Of a stretch of 64,000 bases of DNA, positions 55,732-64,000 are shown piece by piece. Position 1 is the stretch's first letter. Every line of letters starts with the position of its first letter. The stretch covers positions 1-64,000 of the forward strand of contig MAAF01000070.1 in NCBI GenBank assembly GCA_002163005.1, written 5' to 3'. A program made the position numbers and the translations under genes. The notes beneath the pieces were generated by a model that ran no database searches, was not told the origin of the DNA, and saw only the letters and a program-made list of their open reading frames with translations. This stretch comes from Colwellia psychrerythraea. GTDB taxonomy: Bacteria; Pseudomonadota; Gammaproteobacteria; Enterobacterales; Alteromonadaceae.

Positions 55732-56967
55732 TTAAGCCGATTTACTGGGCTTAACTTGTTTATAGCTAGCAAAAAAGCTTTTTAATTTCTCAAGAGCAGG
55801 AATTAACTCATCAACATGAGGTAAAAAGACTAAACGAAAATAATTATGCTCTTTGATATTAAAAGCACGACCATGAACAAGTAGTATTTTCTCTTGTTTT
55901 AGTAAGTCTAAAATCATCTTCTCATCATTATAAATAGTAAACTTTTTATTATCTACTTTAACAAAAAGGTACAAAGCTCCCATTGCAGGATGACAAGATA
56001 ACCCATCAATATCATTAATCATTTTTGCGGCAACATTACGTTGTTTTAGTAAACGGCCATCACCCTCAATGAGTTCATTAATACTCTGATAACCGCCTAA
56101 GGCTGTTTGAATGGCATGCTGGCAGGGAACATTGGCACACATTCTCATCGACGACAGTAAGGTAATGCCTTCAATGTAATCTTCGGCGTGAATTTTAGGC
56201 CCGGATATCACCATCCAACCCGCTCTAAAGCCGGCAATGCGATAGTTCTTTGATAATCCACCCAGTGTGATGATTAACACATCTGTTGCTAATCTTGCTG
56301 TTGGGATATGTTTGGCTTGATCAAATAATATTTTATCGTAGATTTCATCGCTATAAATGATTAAATCATGCTTACGAGCGAGTGCGATAATACCTTGTAA
56401 AATTTCTTCGGGGTAAACAGAGCCAGTGGGGTTGTTTGGGTTGATCAATACGATAGCTTTGGTCTTTTTAGTGATCTTTGCTTCCATATCCACAAGATTT
56501 GGATACCAAAAATTTTCATCGTCACAATGGTAATGTACTGGCGTACCACCGGAAAGCGATACTGCGGCGGTCCACAGTGGGTAATCGGGTGCGGGGATTA
56601 ACACTTCGTCACCATTATTAAGTAAACCTTGCATTGCCATAACAATAAGTTCACTGACGCCATTACCGATGAAGATGTCTTCTACACCGACATCTTTAAT
56701 GCCTTGCTGCTGAAAGTATTGCATAACAGCAACGCGGGCAGAGTAAATCCCTTGTGATTCACTATAGCCTTGTGAGTTAGGTAAATTATGGATAACATCT
56801 TTTAAAATGTCATCGGGGGCTTCAAAACCAAAAGGGGCAGGATTGCCAATATTAAGTTTAAGAATTTTATGGCCTTCATCTTCAAGGCGTTTCGCCTCGG
56901 CTGCTACTTGGCCTCTAATATCGTAACAAACATTATCTAATTTAGATGACTTGGTAATAGCTTTCAT
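55732..56967 (-). CDS. alaA: alanine aminotransferase AlaA
   Basis: A PLP enzyme that makes alanine from pyruvate and glutamate; 411 residues (E. coli 405). It begins KAITKSSKLDNVCYDIRGQV, almost as the E. coli protein does, which fixes the start at the ATG at 56967 and not at the upstream in-frame ATG at 57015. The aminotransferase class I core shows LINPNNPTGSVYP, YSDEIYDKI and the PLP lysine in GGLSKNYRIAGFRAGW. It is followed closely by yfbR (44 bp). Confidence 0.94.
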   Translation of the reverse strand: MKAITKSSKLDNVCYDIRGQVAAEAKRLEDEGHKILKLNIGNPAPFGFEAPDDILKDVIHNLPNSQGYSESQGIYSARVAVMQYFQQQGIKDVGVEDIFIGNGVSELIVMAMQGLLNNGDEVLIPAPDYPLWTAAVSLSGGTPVHYHCDDENFWYPNLVDMEAKITKKTKAIVLINPNNPTGSVYPEEILQGIIALARKHDLIIYSDEIYDKILFDQAKHIPTARLATDVLIITLGGLSKNYRIAGFRAGWMVISGPKIHAEDYIEGITLLSSMRMCANVPCQHAIQTALGGYQSINELIEGDGRLLKQRNVAAKMINDIDGLSCHPAMGALYLFVKVDNKKFTIYNDEKMILDLLKQEKILLVHGRAFNIKEHNYFRLVFLPHVDELIPALEKLKSFFASYKQVKPSKSA

Positions 56968-57100
56968 GAGTTGGCAACTTCTTAAGTTAAATTGAGAGAA
57001 AATAGAACATATCATTGTTGCTAATAATGCACTGTTTTGAAAGTCTTATTTTGGCTTTATTTATGATAATTTATCTTATTTTATCCGTAAAATGCATATT

Positions 57101-57366
57101 ATACCATTCCGTATAAAGAAGTGACCACTTAGAACGGCATGAGCGACATTAGAACAATCAAAATATGCGTAGTTATAGTTATTCTACATCAAGCATGTTT
57201 TGTGAAGTTATCATGATGTTCCATGCGTTCCCAAAGGGCGAGTTTTAAAGGCTTATATACTGCGTTATTGATTTTGGTAAGGGAATAACCATTACCTACA
57301 ATCAATGCCTTGCCTATAAGCCTTTAAATTCTCGCTAAGCGATCACTTTCTTATACGGATTGGTAT
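57101..57366. repeat. dispersed element with terminal inverted repeats, copy A
   Basis: A 266-bp non-coding unit. The left end ATACCATTCCGTATAAAGAA and the right end, whose complement is ATACCAATCCGTATAAGAAA, are inverted repeats of about 24 bp. The interior matches 11177-11485 in several blocks. It fills most of the alaA-proS gap. The structure fits a miniature non-autonomous mobile element, but I see no clear target duplication. Confidence 0.75.
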
Positions 57367-57405
57367 TACAAAAACCAACTGATCTTTATTGATAAATTTT
57401 AAGCA

Positions 57406-57432
57406 ACAAAAAAGGGGCATCAGCCCCTTTTC
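57406..57432 (-). terminator. intrinsic terminator of proS
   Basis: On the minus strand AAAAGGGGC, loop TGAT, GCCCCTTTTTTT. It lies 56 bp after the proS stop. Confidence 0.85.
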
Positions 57433-57487
57433 ATTTTATGAAGGTAATTACATAACTCATTAGAGATGTAATTAACTATTTACATCG

Positions 57488-59197
57488 TTAATTAAATAAA
57501 GACATAACTTCATCAATAGCAATAAGTGACTTTTCACCGGTAATACGGTTTTTAAGCTCAATTTGCTGGGCATCTAAGTTACGCTCACCAATGATAAGCA
57601 ATAACGGTGTCCCCATTAATTCATGATCAGCAAACATAACGCCGGGACGTTCTTTTCTGTCATCAAATAATACTTCAATACCCGCTTGGTTTAGCGATTC
57701 ATATAACGCTTCGGCTGTTTCTTTTACTCGTGCTGATTTTGCCATATTCATTGGCACAATAGCCACTTGAAATGGTGCAATAGCTTTAGGCCATTTGATG
57801 CCATATTCATCGTGATTTTGCTCTATAGCTGCGGCAACAATACGAGAAACACCAATACCGTAGCAACCCATGGTAAGCGTTTGATTTTTACCACCTTCAT
57901 TGAGTACCGCACAGTTCATCGCTTGTGCATACTTACGGCCTAATTGGAAAATATGACCTACTTCTATGCCACGTTTGATTTCAATGTTGCCTTGACCACA
58001 TGGGCTTGGGTCACCAGCAACGACATCACGGATATCATGTACGTTGATTTCGTTGCAATCACGTTGCCAGTTTACACCTGTTAAATGCGCGTCATCTTCA
58101 TTGGCGCCACAAACAAAATCACTTAAGTGAGCCGCACTACGGTCAACAATCACTTCAATGTTTAAGCCAACAGGACCAATAGAGCCGGCATTACAATTAA
58201 CCGCGGCTAAGATTTGCTCTTCGCTAGCAAACGTTAATGGTGATGCTACTTGCGGTAAGTGCTCTGCTTTAATTTCATTAAGCTTATGATCACCACGAAG
58301 CACAAAGGCAACAACTTTTTCTGCTTCACCTTCTACAGTTGCACCAACAACTAAGAGTGTTTTCACTGTCGTTTTCAAATCAACAGATAAACACTGTACT
58401 AGGTCATCCATGCTTTTAACATTTGGTGTAGCTACTTTAGTTAATGTTTGTGTTGGCTCTGCACGCTCGCCAGTGGGTGCCAAGGCTTCCGCTTTTTCAA
58501 TGTTTGCAGCGTAATCACTCGCGTCACTAAAAGCGATGTCATCTTCACCCGAGTCAGCGAGTACATGGAATTCATGAGACTTCTCACCACCAATAGAGCC
58601 GGTGTCTGCAAGGACAGGGCGGAAATTTAACTCTAATCGTTCGAAAATACGACAGTAGGCATCAAACATAATTTGATAGGTTTTTTCTAAACATTCGTCT
58701 TCTAAATGGAAAGAATAAGCATCTTTCATTAAAAATTCACGGCCACGCATCACGCCAAAACGAGGTCGTATTTCGTCACGAAATTTAGATTGAATTTGAA
58801 AAACATTTAACGGAAGTTGTTTGTAGCTGCTTAGTTCATTAGCGACTAATTTTGTGACAACTTCTTCATGCGTTGGACCTAAGATAAAAGGACGTTTATG
58901 GCGGTCATTTATACGTAATAACTCTGGGCCATAATCATCTAACCGACCTGATTCTTGCCAAAGATCAGCAGGTTGCACCATAGGCATCAATATCTCATTA
59001 CCACCAGCGCGTTGCATTTCTTCACGAACAATTTGTTCTACTTTTTTCAAAACACGCAAACCAGTTGGAAGCCATGTATATAACCCCGAGGCTAGATTAC
59101 GAACAAGGCCTGCTCGTAACATCAACTGATGACTGATCACTTCTGCGTTGGCAGGGGTTTCTTTAAGAGTAGACAGTAAATATTGACTGGTACGCAT
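57488..59197 (-). CDS. proS: prolyl-tRNA synthetase
   Basis: A class II synthetase that charges tRNA-Pro; 569 residues (E. coli 572). The N-terminus [20 protein letters not shown] and motif 2 region [27 protein letters not shown] (quoted as FRDE ... RGREFLMKD) are typical. A YbaK-like editing insertion lies at about residues 225-400, so mischarged alanine can be removed. The anticodon-binding domain closes the protein. A weak GGAAA is the only ribosome site near the ATG. Confidence 0.97.
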   Translation of the reverse strand: MRTSQYLLSTLKETPANAEVISHQLMLRAGLVRNLASGLYTWLPTGLRVLKKVEQIVREEMQRAGGNEILMPMVQPADLWQESGRLDDYGPELLRINDRHKRPFILGPTHEEVVTKLVANELSSYKQLPLNVFQIQSKFRDEIRPRFGVMRGREFLMKDAYSFHLEDECLEKTYQIMFDAYCRIFERLELNFRPVLADTGSIGGEKSHEFHVLADSGEDDIAFSDASDYAANIEKAEALAPTGERAEPTQTLTKVATPNVKSMDDLVQCLSVDLKTTVKTLLVVGATVEGEAEKVVAFVLRGDHKLNEIKAEHLPQVASPLTFASEEQILAAVNCNAGSIGPVGLNIEVIVDRSAAHLSDFVCGANEDDAHLTGVNWQRDCNEINVHDIRDVVAGDPSPCGQGNIEIKRGIEVGHIFQLGRKYAQAMNCAVLNEGGKNQTLTMGCYGIGVSRIVAAAIEQNHDEYGIKWPKAIAPFQVAIVPMNMAKSARVKETAEALYESLNQAGIEVLFDDRKERPGVMFADHELMGTPLLLIIGERNLDAQQIELKNRITGEKSLIAIDEVMSLFN

Positions 59198-59485
59198 CGT
59201 AAAATTTTCCGTAAAATAGGGATAAGTATAATTGGCGTTATTCTATCAGGGGGCTAGCTTATGAAAAAGTAATATATGTAATATTTATGACTTAGTTACA
59301 TCAAAATTATTAATGTGGCGGTTTATGGACTTTTTGAGTCGTTTATTGACAAAGGCTAGGATACAAAAAGGAGATAAAACTAACGATAAAAGCCTTTTAG
59401 AATCGTAATAGTTTGAAAGGTACTTATTCATCTCACCGAGAGAACAAAATTTTTATTTATTGTTTAATTGAAATATTTATATTGG

Positions 59486-59535
59486 CACTATACCCGTTAT
59501 CATTCAAAGTACTCTGAATGATAACGGCTATAGTG
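59486..59535. repeat. long hairpin, 20 of 21 pairs
   Basis: CACTATACCCGTTATCATTCA (59486-59506 minus its last base shown separately) pairs with 59515-59535 with one mismatch around an 8-base loop. The core ATACCCGTTATCA recurs in reverse near 44892 as TGATAACGGGTATA, so it belongs to a dispersed family. It lies 62 bp upstream of the acetyltransferase start. The rest of the 59198-59596 gap shows no feature. Confidence 0.7.
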
Positions 59536-59596
59536 CTTTATTAGATTCATTTTAAGCGTATAGTTCGTTCATCAAAAAAGTAACAAAGGAACTAGT

Positions 59597-60079
59597 GTGA
59601 AAATAACCCTAATTCAAGCAGACTACTATAATGCGCAACATGGCAAAGATATAGTGATGCTGTTAAATGCCTATGCTCTTGATCCTATGGGGGGCGGCGA
59701 AGCTCTATCTGATCATGTTCAGCAAAATTTAGTGGCGACTTTAGCAAAGCGCAATGATTTTTTAACATTACTTTGTTATGTCGACGATAAACCCGCGGGA
59801 ATACTTAATTGTGTTGAAGGATTTTCTACCTTCAAATGCAAACCTTTACTTAATATCCATGATTGCGGTGTATTAAAAGAATACCGAGGTTTGGGTCTCA
59901 GTCAAAAGTTGTTTATGGAAGCAGAGAAAATATCACGCGAACGTGGTTACTGTAAATTAACCCTTGAAGTATTAGAGGGCAATACAGTGGCGCAAAAAGC
60001 TTATAAAAAGTTAGGTTTTATCAGTTATGAATTAGATGAAACAACAGGCAAAGCATTGTTTTGGGAAAAAGTACTTTAA
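59597..60079 (+). CDS. GNAT-family N-acetyltransferase
   Basis: A 160-residue acetyltransferase with the GNAT core: LLCYVDDKPAGILNCVEG as the central strands, then LNIHDCGVLKEYRGLGLSQKLF, in which RGLGLS is the acetyl-CoA pyrophosphate loop (Q/RxxGxG/A), and LEVLEGNTVAQKAYKKLGF. Substrate unknown. The start is GTG at 59597 with AAAGGA 6-7 bp upstream. It is a single gene. Confidence 0.88.
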   Translation: MKITLIQADYYNAQHGKDIVMLLNAYALDPMGGGEALSDHVQQNLVATLAKRNDFLTLLCYVDDKPAGILNCVEGFSTFKCKPLLNIHDCGVLKEYRGLGLSQKLFMEAEKISRERGYCKLTLEVLEGNTVAQKAYKKLGFISYELDETTGKALFWEKVL

Positions 60080-60242
60080 AGTTTTTATTGAACGTTAATA
60101 TTTACCTACTACGGTCGTATTACCCATGATACTTCAAGATGCCAGTTTCAGGATCCTAGATAGATGCTAGCTAGACTTGCATTTTGAGTAACATGGATAT
60201 TGTTTTCACTAATGTACGTTCAATTATTATTTACCTAGATGA

Positions 60243-60692
60243 TTAAAACGAAATAGGTCTTCTTTTTCTCGGTACTTTAACGTGGTCATCCTGTGACATA
60301 GTTATAGAATCAGGCTTCTCATTTTTAGCTTGAGTAACAGGCTTGCTTTTAGACTTAGCCTTTTTCGGTGCTGTTTTTGTCTTTGAAGGATTACGGTTTT
60401 GTTCGTTAGCCGATTTAGCAGCACCTTTAGTTATACTCTCATGAATTGGCTCTGCTTCTGTGAGATCTTCATTGATGAGTAATTGTACTACTTCACCATT
60501 AAACTCAATCACATCTTCATGATAAACTTTTTTACGCTTCTGGTATTCTACTTCACCATTAAGTAAAACATAACCTTCACTGATAACGACTTTTGCTTCA
60601 CCGCCGCCACTGACTAAATTAGCTATTTTTAGTAGCTTACATAATTCTACCGGTTGGTGGTTTAATTCAATAACTAAGTAACTATCTGACAT
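60243..60692 (-). CDS. S4-domain RNA-binding protein (YbcJ-like) with a basic tail
   Basis: A 149-residue protein. Residues 1-75 form an S4 RNA-binding domain like YbcJ: PVELCKLLKIANLVSGGGEAK and VLLNGEVEYQKRKKVYHEDVIEF. Residues 76-149 are a low-complexity tail rich in Lys, Ala and Pro (TKTAPKKAKSKSK) ending in RKRRPISF. E. coli YbcJ has only the first part (about 70 residues). The tail probably adds unspecific RNA contact. It follows the next gene by 25 bp, so the two are likely co-transcribed. Confidence 0.85.
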   Translation of the reverse strand: MSDSYLVIELNHQPVELCKLLKIANLVSGGGEAKVVISEGYVLLNGEVEYQKRKKVYHEDVIEFNGEVVQLLINEDLTEAEPIHESITKGAAKSANEQNRNPSKTKTAPKKAKSKSKPVTQAKNEKPDSITMSQDDHVKVPRKRRPISF

Positions 60693-60717
60693 GGATTTCT
60701 CGATAATAGACTGAGAT

Positions 60718-61137
60718 TTATTCTTGGGTTAATTGAGATAAAAGTTCAGCGATTTCAGTTTTTAACTCTTCGCTTTCAATCGTTTGTGCCGCTTCGTTAG
60801 CTTTATTAGCAAAAACTAGTGCTTGTTCTTTTTCTTCAAATTCAACCTGACGTAGCGCCATTGCTAAATATGCCGATGCGGTAAAAACAGGTAACGCTAA
60901 TTTTTCTGCCGTTGCTAAGGCGACTTCATAAATATCCATTGCCTGCTCACCATCATCAGTAAAGTCAGCAAGAGCTTCCCATTGCAGCGGGTGATCTTTT
61001 GGTGAGTTTTGGTTTGTTGCACAAAGCACTTGCAATTTTTTACAACTGGCAAGTCTTAACTCATCATTGTCGGTGTTTGAAGCGTTAGCAATCTCTTGGC
61101 AGATAGCAAGAATGTCAGCATATAAAGGGGCTTTCAT
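60718..61137 (-). CDS. small all-helical protein, TPR-like, unknown function
   Basis: A 139-residue acidic protein without signal peptide or membrane segment. It is helical throughout, with alternating helices resembling tetratricopeptide units (AMDIYEVALATAEKLALPVF, SAYLAMALRQVEFEEKEQAL). I do not recognise a named family. AGGAT lies 7 bp upstream of the ATG. It is probably the first gene of a two-gene unit with the S4 protein. Confidence 0.65.
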   Translation of the reverse strand: MKAPLYADILAICQEIANASNTDNDELRLASCKKLQVLCATNQNSPKDHPLQWEALADFTDDGEQAMDIYEVALATAEKLALPVFTASAYLAMALRQVEFEEKEQALVFANKANEAAQTIESEELKTEIAELLSQLTQE

Positions 61138-61335
61138 AGATAATCCTAGTGTATATAAGTAGTTACCGGCTTAACTTTTAATGTAATTATATTTACAGCG
61201 GCATAATTTCAGGCGATATTAACATACTGAAAATTTTTTTACATTAGATTGGGGTTATTGCACTGTTGAGGTTATTTTTGCAGTAGCTTGTTTGGTCTTT
61301 ATACAAGGCAAAGCCCCTACACAATACAGGATTGT

Positions 61336-63534
61336 ATGATGAAACTTAGCTTTAATATATCCATACTAAGATTTGTTAAAACATGGTTTACAGGATGTTT
61401 TTTACTATTTTTTTCTTCAACTAACTTTGCCGCTGATTGGCCACAAGAGTTATCCAATGATCGTGGCACCATTGTTGTTTATCAACCACAACCAGAAAGG
61501 CTCATTGGTAATATATTGACTGGGCGAGCGGCAATGTCGCTTGAATTAAAAGACAATTCCACGCCCATTTTTGGTGTGTTTTGGTTCTCGGCCAAAATAG
61601 CAACGGATCGCAGTGAAAATATAGTCACTATTAGCCAATTAAAAGTCACTAAAGTGGGGTGGCCTGACTCGAAAGAATCAGGTGAAAAACAATTTAGTCA
61701 ATTTGTTGAAACGCAATTAGCTAACTCTTCATTTAAAGCTTCGTTATCTAAATTGACAGCAAGTTTAACGAGCGCAGAGCAAATAAAAGAAAGCCTTGCC
61801 AATATTAAAAATGATCCGCCAATAATACTATTTACCAGCACTTTGTCAGTATTACTTAGTTATGATGGTGATCCTGTTTTTAGGGATATTGAAAACAGTG
61901 ATTATCAGCGAGCATTAAATACACCACTAGCGGTAGTAAAGAAAAAAAACCAAGCAAAATTTTACTTAACCAGTGGCCATCTATGGTATCAAGCATCAAA
62001 AGCCTTAGGCCCGTGGTCCATTTTAGCTAATCCTCCGGCTGATCTTAAAGCCTTAATTCCAAAAGAAGAAGAGCAAAGTGATACACCACAAGTGATTTCC
62101 GCACCTAATATCATAACGGCAACCAAGCCTACTGAGTTGGTTGTTTCTGATGGTCAAGCCAATTGGACAAGTTTAGTCGGAGGTAAATTACTCTATGTTA
62201 AAAATACCGAAACACCTTGGTTACGTGAACTTGCTAGTGGTGATATGTATATATTGTTATCAGGTCGCTGGTTTAGCAGTAAAAGTGAACAAGGTCCTTG
62301 GCTTTTTGTTCGTGGTGACAAATTGCCACAAAGTTTCAAAGAAATCCCCCCTGAATCTGCTATTGGTGGAATAAGAACTTCTGTTGCAGGGACTGATGAG
62401 GCTGAACAAGCGGTATTAGATGCTCAAATTCCTCAAACAGCTGCGATTAAGCGTAGCGAAGCTAAGCTAACGGTAAATTACGACGGCGAACCTATTTTTG
62501 AGAAAATAGCTGAGACACAGGTTGAATATGCAACTAACACTTCAGCGCAGGTACTTAAAATCTCGGGTAAATATTATGCGGTTGATAATGGTGTTTGGTT
62601 TGTTGCCTCAAATCCTAAAGGGCCTTGGCAAGTTGCCGATGATATTCCTCAAGAAGCGATAGCACAAATTCCACCTAGCTCACCTATGTATAACACCACT
62701 TATGTCACTGTTTATGACTCTACATCTGAGGTTGTGTATGTAGGTTATACCCCTGGTTATATGTGGTCATACCCCTATTATGGTGTACCTATTTATGGTA
62801 CAGGCTGGTATTACCCGCCTTATTATGTTGGTGGTTGGTATTACCCAAGGCCACCAACCTGGGGATTACATGTTGGTTATAACCCATGGACAGGCTGGAA
62901 TGTCGGCGTAAGTTGGGGTAGTCCATTTTTTAGAGTGGGTGTAGTATGGGGCGGTGGTTATCACCATCATCCAAGACCTTGCTGTGGCCGATATTACGGC
63001 GGTGGTTATCGCGGTAATACCAACATAAACATTAATGGTAATGTAAATATTGGCAACTCGGTGAGTATTGCTAATCGTGACCATGCAAGGAAAAGAATAG
63101 CCGCCAATCCGGCTAATAGGGCGAGAGGAAGGATAGCAAATAGTAATCGAACAAATAATTTATATAATCAAGGAGTAAATAAAAAGCGTAATGCCATCAG
63201 TCAGCCATCTAAAGGAAAAATAAACAGAGCAAAAGTTGCCCCAAAACGTGCGAATAATGTTTATGCAGATAAAAAAGGTGGCGTTGTACGTCATGAAAAT
63301 GGTCAGTGGCAAAATCGCAGTAATAAAAATTGGAAGACAGTTCCTAAACAGGGAACGCTGAACTCTCCCTCCTTTCCAAATCAACAACAGCGTAACCAGC
63401 AGATAAATAGGCAAAAACCTAATAACCGTTCATTTGATCACAAAACAATGAATCGTGATTTACGTGGCCGACAAATGGGTAATATGTCACGAGGTGGTCA
63501 TCAGCCAATGGGCAACGCTCGACGAGGCAGATAG
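61336..63534 (+). CDS. large exported protein with three GPW repeats and a Gly/Tyr-rich tail
   Basis: A protein of about 732 residues with a signal peptide ending near SSTNFAA. Three copies of a repeat of the type (aromatic)-x-G-x-W-(F/Y)-x-(A/S)-x5-GPW follow, at GHLWYQASKALGPW, GRWFSSKSEQGPW and GVWFVASNPKGPW. Then a Tyr/Gly/Pro-rich part (PYYGVPIYGTGWYYPP) and an Asn/Arg-rich basic tail. I recall similar proteins annotated as carbohydrate-binding family V/XII. The ATG at 61336 (or 61339) is chosen because AGGA is just upstream. An in-frame TTG at 61288 is rejected. Function unknown. Confidence 0.7.
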   Translation: MMKLSFNISILRFVKTWFTGCFLLFFSSTNFAADWPQELSNDRGTIVVYQPQPERLIGNILTGRAAMSLELKDNSTPIFGVFWFSAKIATDRSENIVTISQLKVTKVGWPDSKESGEKQFSQFVETQLANSSFKASLSKLTASLTSAEQIKESLANIKNDPPIILFTSTLSVLLSYDGDPVFRDIENSDYQRALNTPLAVVKKKNQAKFYLTSGHLWYQASKALGPWSILANPPADLKALIPKEEEQSDTPQVISAPNIITATKPTELVVSDGQANWTSLVGGKLLYVKNTETPWLRELASGDMYILLSGRWFSSKSEQGPWLFVRGDKLPQSFKEIPPESAIGGIRTSVAGTDEAEQAVLDAQIPQTAAIKRSEAKLTVNYDGEPIFEKIAETQVEYATNTSAQVLKISGKYYAVDNGVWFVASNPKGPWQVADDIPQEAIAQIPPSSPMYNTTYVTVYDSTSEVVYVGYTPGYMWSYPYYGVPIYGTGWYYPPYYVGGWYYPRPPTWGLHVGYNPWTGWNVGVSWGSPFFRVGVVWGGGYHHHPRPCCGRYYGGGYRGNTNININGNVNIGNSVSIANRDHARKRIAANPANRARGRIANSNRTNNLYNQGVNKKRNAISQPSKGKINRAKVAPKRANNVYADKKGGVVRHENGQWQNRSNKNWKTVPKQGTLNSPSFPNQQQRNQQINRQKPNNRSFDHKTMNRDLRGRQMGNMSRGGHQPMGNARRGR

Positions 63535-63636
63535 CTTACTCATCTGGATAATTAGTACTATCAAAATAAATAAACAGGAAGCCTTAGTTAATATAGGTCT
63601 ATTATTAACTAAGCATTTAACATTAAAGGAATGAAA

Positions 63637-64000
63637 ATGACTAAACAACAAGGTCTTAAACTCAGTGTAATCGCTTTAGCCGCATCAATGGTCATTGGTT
63701 GTAATTCTACAAATCCAACCAATGCACCTCAAGTATCGCCAGAAGGCATGGAGTTGAAAAAATCAACACCCTCAACTATTGCTTATAAAAAAGAAGGTGT
63801 TGATTTTTCAGAGTATGACAAAGTACAAATACTACCTAGCGCCGTCGCTTTTAAAAAAAATTGGAAACGTGATTACAATAGAGATCAGGTCTCATTATCA
63901 ACACGGGTAAATGATGCCGATGTAATACGTATGAAAACTGATTTAGCTAAATTGTTTGATGAAGTTTTTAAAGAGGAATTTGGTAAAGATGCTAAGTTTC
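63637..64000 (+). CDS. DUF3313-like lipoprotein, cut by the window end
   Basis: An open frame from the ATG at 63637 to the end of the window (121 codons so far). The start MTKQQGLKLSVIALAASMVI leads to the lipobox cysteine (MVIGC) and then NSTNPTNAPQ. The continuation SEYDKVQILPSAVAFKKNW resembles the DUF3313 family. AAAGGA is 6 bp upstream of this ATG; the ATG at 63631 is too close. It follows the large exported protein by about 100 bp. Confidence 0.75.
   Translation, partial: MTKQQGLKLSVIALAASMVIGCNSTNPTNAPQVSPEGMELKKSTPSTIAYKKEGVDFSEYDKVQILPSAVAFKKNWKRDYNRDQVSLSTRVNDADVIRMKTDLAKLFDEVFKEEFGKDAKF

Overview
The window reads as an AT-rich chromosomal segment of a marine gammaproteobacterium of the order Alteromonadales. 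It looks most like Colwellia: gene content and order, TMAO respiration and the protein sequences all fit. The genus is my inference from memory and was not tested by a search. There is no phage, plasmid or CRISPR array.

Bases 1-12.2k are conserved housekeeping DNA. A tRNA-fMet cut by the window edge and a decayed copy of it are followed by rlmL, a glutaredoxin-like gene, uup, a DUF3466 protein, rmf, fabA (with a FabR-like operator), a small unknown gene, uvrY, uvrC and pgsA. Bases 12.4-13.7k hold an expanded tRNA cluster. The enterobacterial order Gly-Cys-Leu is followed by extra Gly and Leu copies and one dead Gly copy.

Bases 14.1-25k form a complete TMAO respiration locus: torE-torC-torA-torD on the minus strand, a TorF-type porin gene, torR, and the divergent pair torT/torS. 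TorT and TorS sense TMAO, TorR carries the signal, TorC feeds electrons to TorA and TorD matures TorA. Sites matching the published Shewanella TorR operator lie upstream of torE and between torF and torR. A periplasmic-binding-protein gene and a histidine kinase gene without a response regulator follow (25.2-28.3k). Next come an insertion-sequence scar and a flavin monooxygenase gene that looks foreign (28.3-30k).

Bases 30.3-46.3k are an exopolysaccharide locus of the Wzx/Wzy type. The minus strand carries glycosyltransferases, a pyruvyltransferase, a Wzy/ligase-type protein, a Wzz-like protein, Wza, an initiating sugar-phosphate transferase and a WecG-type transferase fused to a degenerate initiating-transferase domain. 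The plus strand carries a sigma54-type response regulator, a Wzx-like flippase, a further glycosyltransferase, a small membrane protein and a receiver protein with a degenerate HD-GYP domain. Inverted repeats built on TTGCAAAAT and its complement, with 15-base spacers, precede transcription units of this locus. They are the best candidate here for an undescribed regulatory system.

Bases 46.5-64k return to housekeeping genes: glnS, an MltF-like lytic transglycosylase, an outer-membrane barrel, ilvIH with a recognisable leader peptide and attenuator, a DUF4136 lipoprotein, yfbR, alaA, proS, a GNAT acetyltransferase, an S4 RNA-binding protein, a small helical protein, a large repeat-containing exported protein and a lipoprotein cut by the window end. 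Dispersed repeats, including a roughly 270-310 bp element with terminal inverted repeats, lie in several intergenic gaps.
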